Below are positions 61,295 to 64,000 of a stretch of DNA of 64,000 bases, piece by piece; within the stretch, counting starts at the first letter, position 1; each line of letters begins with the position of its first letter. Source of the DNA: Pyrenopolyporus hunteri (taxonomy: Eukaryota; Ascomycota; Sordariomycetes; Xylariales; Hypoxylaceae); contig CADCXC010000009.1 of the NCBI GenBank assembly GCA_902806595.1, positions 744,001 through 808,000 of the forward strand, given 5' to 3'. Both the position numbers and the translations under genes were made by a program. A model generated the notes under the pieces. The model was not told the origin of the DNA, did not search any database, and saw only the letters and a program-made list of their open reading frames with translations.

Positions 61295-63477
61295 ATGAAG
61301 CCTCATACCTACCAGGTATGTATGTTCTATCTAATCAGCGAGACGGGCGAATCAACGCTTCTTTTTTTTTTGTATTCCTATTCGCAATTCTATGTAATTC
61401 GTAACTGACCTTTTGTAACGCATAGTTCCTCGTCGGCGTCTTCGCCTCGATGGGCTCGGTGCTCTTCGGCTACGACCTGGGTGTCATCGCCGGCGTGATA
61501 GGGAGCACCTCGTACGGCGAGCTGTTCAACGCGAATGCGGCGCAGAAGTCAGTCTACCTATTTACATAACCTCTTCTTCATCCCACCCGCCCGTACCCCT
61601 TTTTTTCGAATTGCTCCACCGGATGGTGCTGACTGCGTAATTGCAGCGGAGCGGTTGTCTCGCTGTTCACGGGCGGTGCTTTCTTCGGCGCTATGTTCGC
61701 GGGCCCGGCGGGTGACGCGCTGGGCCGGAGGTTGACGATCATGTTGGGCGCTATCGTCTTCCTGCTCGGCGGAGCTATTCAGACGGCTGCGCAGACGCTG
61801 AATTATTTATATGGTGGTCGGGCTATCGCGGGCTTGGGTGTTGGGTTTTTGACTATGATAATTCGGTAGGTTTTCTTGCGATCAGGATACGACGGGGTTG
61901 GTAGAATTGGCTAACGATTTGATATAGTGAGTTTTCTTGATCCCTTCGCTGCCTGGTCGTAAGGGATAACTATGAAACTGGAGATGGGACTTTATGAACG
62001 ACTGAATTAGCGCGAGGACCAACGATACTAACCATGACAACCTCATATTATAGCCGTCTACCAGAGCGAAATAGCACACCCGTCCATCCGAGGCCGAGTC
62101 ACAGGTTTACAACAATTCATGTTGGGAATCGGCGCCTTCCTCGCTGGTTGGATCTCCTGGGGATGCTTCATCAACCTGAGTAACGATGGGCAGTGGCGTA
62201 TTCCCCTAGGTATCCAGAATCTGCCGGCGCTTATCCTAGCGGCTCTGATTCTATTGTTTCCCGAGAGTCCCCGATGGCTTGTTGATCACGACCGCGCTGA
62301 CGAGGGCCTCACGACCCTGGCTAAGCTCCATGCTAACGGCGACGTCGATGACCCTTGGGTCCGAGCCGAGTTCGCTCAGATCCAGGAGACTATCAGATTC
62401 GAGCATGAGCATGAAGCTAAGAGCTATATGGAACTGTTCACAAACCCGTATGTGTTTAACCCTCTCCCCTTTCTGCTCTTAGCGAGACCGAGAAGAACCC
62501 TGTTATTTGCTGCATCCGCGAAACTGACCACCCCCTAACCGTCAACTAATCTCCTTCTTTCCCCAGCACCGCATTCCGCCGACTCTTCCTCGCCTGCTCT
62601 ATCCAAGCCGCGACTCAGATGACCGGCGTGTCCGCGATCCAGTACTTCTCCGTCACCATCTTCGGACAGATCGGCATCTCGGCCGACGACGCGCTCAAGT
62701 ACCAGGCCATCAACAGTATCCTGGCGCTGATCGCGCAAGCTCTGTGCATGCTGCTGATCGACAAGTTTGGCCGCCGCCCGACTATAATCATCGGCAACCT
62801 CGTTAACTGCGTCATGTTCGTCGTGGCTACCATCCTCCTCGCCCTGTTCCCGCCGGACACTAATTCTGGGAATACTGCTGGTTGGGGTTTCATTATTGTG
62901 TAAGTAGAAGGGATAGGGAATACCATTTTCCTGCGTACAAAATATGTCTGACAATATATCGACTAGGACCTGGCTGTACAATATATCATTCTCCTTCGCC
63001 TGTGGCCCCTTATCCTGGTAAGCTCATCTCCCTCCTCCCCTGCCCCTTTCCCTTTCCTACCCTGCCCCTTTCCCTTTCCTACCCTCTCGACCAACCAACT
63101 AATCCCGCCACCACAGGATCATCCCCGCCGAGATCTTCGACACGCACACGCGCTCCAAAGGCGTGTCGCTCGCGACCATGACGAGCTTCGCCTTCAACAC
63201 GCTGATCGGGCAGGTGACCAACATCGCGGTGGACGCGGTCGGGTGGCGGTACTTCGTGCTGTTCGCCGTGTGCAACGCCTCCAACGCCCTCTTCTTCTGG
63301 CTCGTCCTGCCCGAGACCAAGCGCGTGCCCCTCGAGCAGATGAGCTCCGTTGTCTTCGCCCCGGACGCCCCCTGGATCGTTGTTGGTGGCGGCCGCTCGA
63401 AGCATTATCGCGCTGCGGCTGCGGCGGCGGCGGCGGGGGTTACGGCGGAGAAGAAGGATGTGGAGATGAATGGATGA
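61295..63477 (+). CDS. MFS sugar transporter (hexose-type)
   Basis: Seven exons (61295-61315, 61426-61547, 61647-61864, 62054-62447, 62567-62899, 62967-63017, 63117-63477) sum to 1500 nt, 499 residues; every phase agrees. The start MKPHTYQ joins FLVGVFASMGSVLFGYDLGV, the usual first helix. Sugar-porter motifs are present: GDALGRR between helices 2 and 3, PESPRWL before the central loop, DKFGRRPT between helices 8 and 9, IPAEIFDTHTRSKG, and PETKRVPLEQM after helix 12. Twelve membrane spans are expected at the plasma membrane, with proton symport of a monosaccharide. The C-terminus carries an Ala run. The intron after exon 3 is a twin intron, listed separately; a single splice there would destroy the frame. 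It is convergent with the partial gene at the window end. Confidence 0.93.
61865..62053 (+). other. Spliceosomal twin intron (stwintron, D1,2 type)
   Basis: Exon 3 ends ...ATA ATT C (61864). The next base, G61865, is followed by a complete intron: GTAGGT at 61866, branch-like CTAAC at about 61911-61915, and TATAG ending at 61927, 62 nt in all. The bases after it are TGAGTT. Removing the inner intron joins G61865 to TGAGTT and creates the donor GTGAGT. The outer intron then runs to ATTATAG at 62053, with branch ACTAAC at about 62027-62032 (127 nt once the inner one is gone). The result is ATT C/CC GTC TAC CAG, reading I-P-V-Y-Q, the conserved sugar-porter sequence. Using the inner donor with the outer acceptor gives a frameshift. 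Confidence 0.88.
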
Positions 63478-63875
63478 GGTTCGGGAGAAGGGCGATTGGG
63501 GTTATGTATGTGAAATTTGTGCGGATTTATGAGACTTGGAATATAGTAAGGATAAGAGAGGATGAGTGAAATATATCGTCAGCTGGAAATATAATATGGT
63601 ATATTTCCACACAACTTATTTAATTTAAGTCTCTCTGACGTGTGGTAGTGAGTCTTTTAGATATCACTCATAATACGAGGACTTCGCATCAATACTCAAA
63701 CCTCGAACGTCGTCGTACATATAACTAATCAGGTATCATCGAAGCTTTTCGCTTCCACAACTTAACTACACTCATGAGTATGCCGTCTTCTAACCAAACA
63801 ATAACATAAATGAGATCTGTAAGGGGTATATAAATACTACATGTATTATCCAACATCACCTGCCATAATGGAAAT
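63478..63875. other. Convergent 3' region
   Basis: Between the stop of the transporter and the stop of the partial gene on the other strand. AT-leaning with no gene seen. Confidence 0.6.
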
Positions 63876-64000
63876 TCAAAGCTTAGCAATAGGGGGCCGG
63901 GGCTCAATATTCTCCAACACGGCATCGAGAGCTTCCTGCAAATCGGCGTGGAAGAACGGCCGGTTAAGGCCGTACACGGGTACCTGGCGAACAGTACTCT
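63876..64000 (-). CDS. 3' end of an unidentified gene with a PTS1-like C-terminus (partial)
   Basis: An open frame on the minus strand enters from beyond the window and stops at 63876-63878. The last 41 residues include PVYGLNRPFFHADLQEALDA and end VLENIEPRPPIAKL. Codon use is gene-like (G/C third positions). The final tripeptide AKL fits the consensus of peroxisomal targeting signal 1 ([SAC]-[KRH]-L), so a peroxisomal enzyme is possible. The family cannot be told from this fragment. Confidence 0.5.
   Translation of the reverse strand, partial: STVRQVPVYGLNRPFFHADLQEALDAVLENIEPRPPIAKL

Noticed and set aside
62448..62566. Second stwintron candidate in the transporter (a 35-nt GTATGT...CTTAG unit at the start of this intron)
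   Set aside because: Removing the inner part does not recreate a donor, and the full 119-nt intron splices in frame in one step.

Overview
The window looks like nuclear DNA of a filamentous ascomycete (Pezizomycotina, most likely a sordariomycete). The protein-coding genes carry short introns (about 50-190 nt) with GTAAGT/GTATGT-type donors, CTAAC-like branch sites and NAG acceptors. Intergenic stretches are long. The protein families are typically fungal: DUF3433, Vps62, neutral trehalase, and mitochondrial L20. The left 9.6 kb is an AT-only block with the signature of repeat-induced point mutation (RIP). The species cannot be named from the sequence alone.

Layout. 1-9.6 kb: a heavily RIP-mutated region. 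It holds an LTR retrotransposon (1649-9579, LTRs of 270 and 269 bp, 5-bp target duplication). Two islands of normal composition lie in this block: a 797-bp foldback/TIR element (802-1598) and a 1.56-kb cluster of minisatellites (about 2985-4545) inside the retrotransposon. 10-19 kb: an atypical Ras-like GTPase (-), a DUF3433 multi-pass membrane protein (+), and isocitrate lyase (-), the last two convergent. 19.7-29 kb: neutral trehalase (-) and, 4 kb away and divergent, a GT2 polysaccharide-synthase-like membrane enzyme (+). 31-38.7 kb: an F-box/Cys-rich protein (+, apparently frameshifted near its end), mitochondrial ribosomal protein L20/mL58 (-), and a disordered Ser/Pro-rich protein (+). 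38.7-44.9 kb: gene-poor. 45-52 kb: a large RasGAP (+) convergent with a CYP40-type cyclophilin (-). 53.5-60 kb: an 81-residue Cys-rich protein (-), a small SAM methyltransferase (-) and Vps62 (+). 61-64 kb: an MFS sugar transporter (+) and the 3' end of a further gene (-) at the window edge.

Functionally these are mostly dispersed housekeeping genes and not a cluster. Carbon metabolism is represented by isocitrate lyase (glyoxylate bypass), neutral trehalase (storage sugar mobilisation) and the hexose-type transporter. Small-GTPase signalling is represented by the Ras-like protein and the RasGAP, with no evidence that they act on each other. Exon structures were worked out by hand from splice consensus, reading-frame phase and family similarity.

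The most striking single observation is in the sugar transporter. Its third intron can only be removed in frame, restoring the conserved IPVYQ segment, if an internal intron is spliced first and so reconstitutes the donor of an outer intron. This is a spliceosomal twin intron (stwintron) of the D1,2 type, with canonical splice and branch signals for both members.
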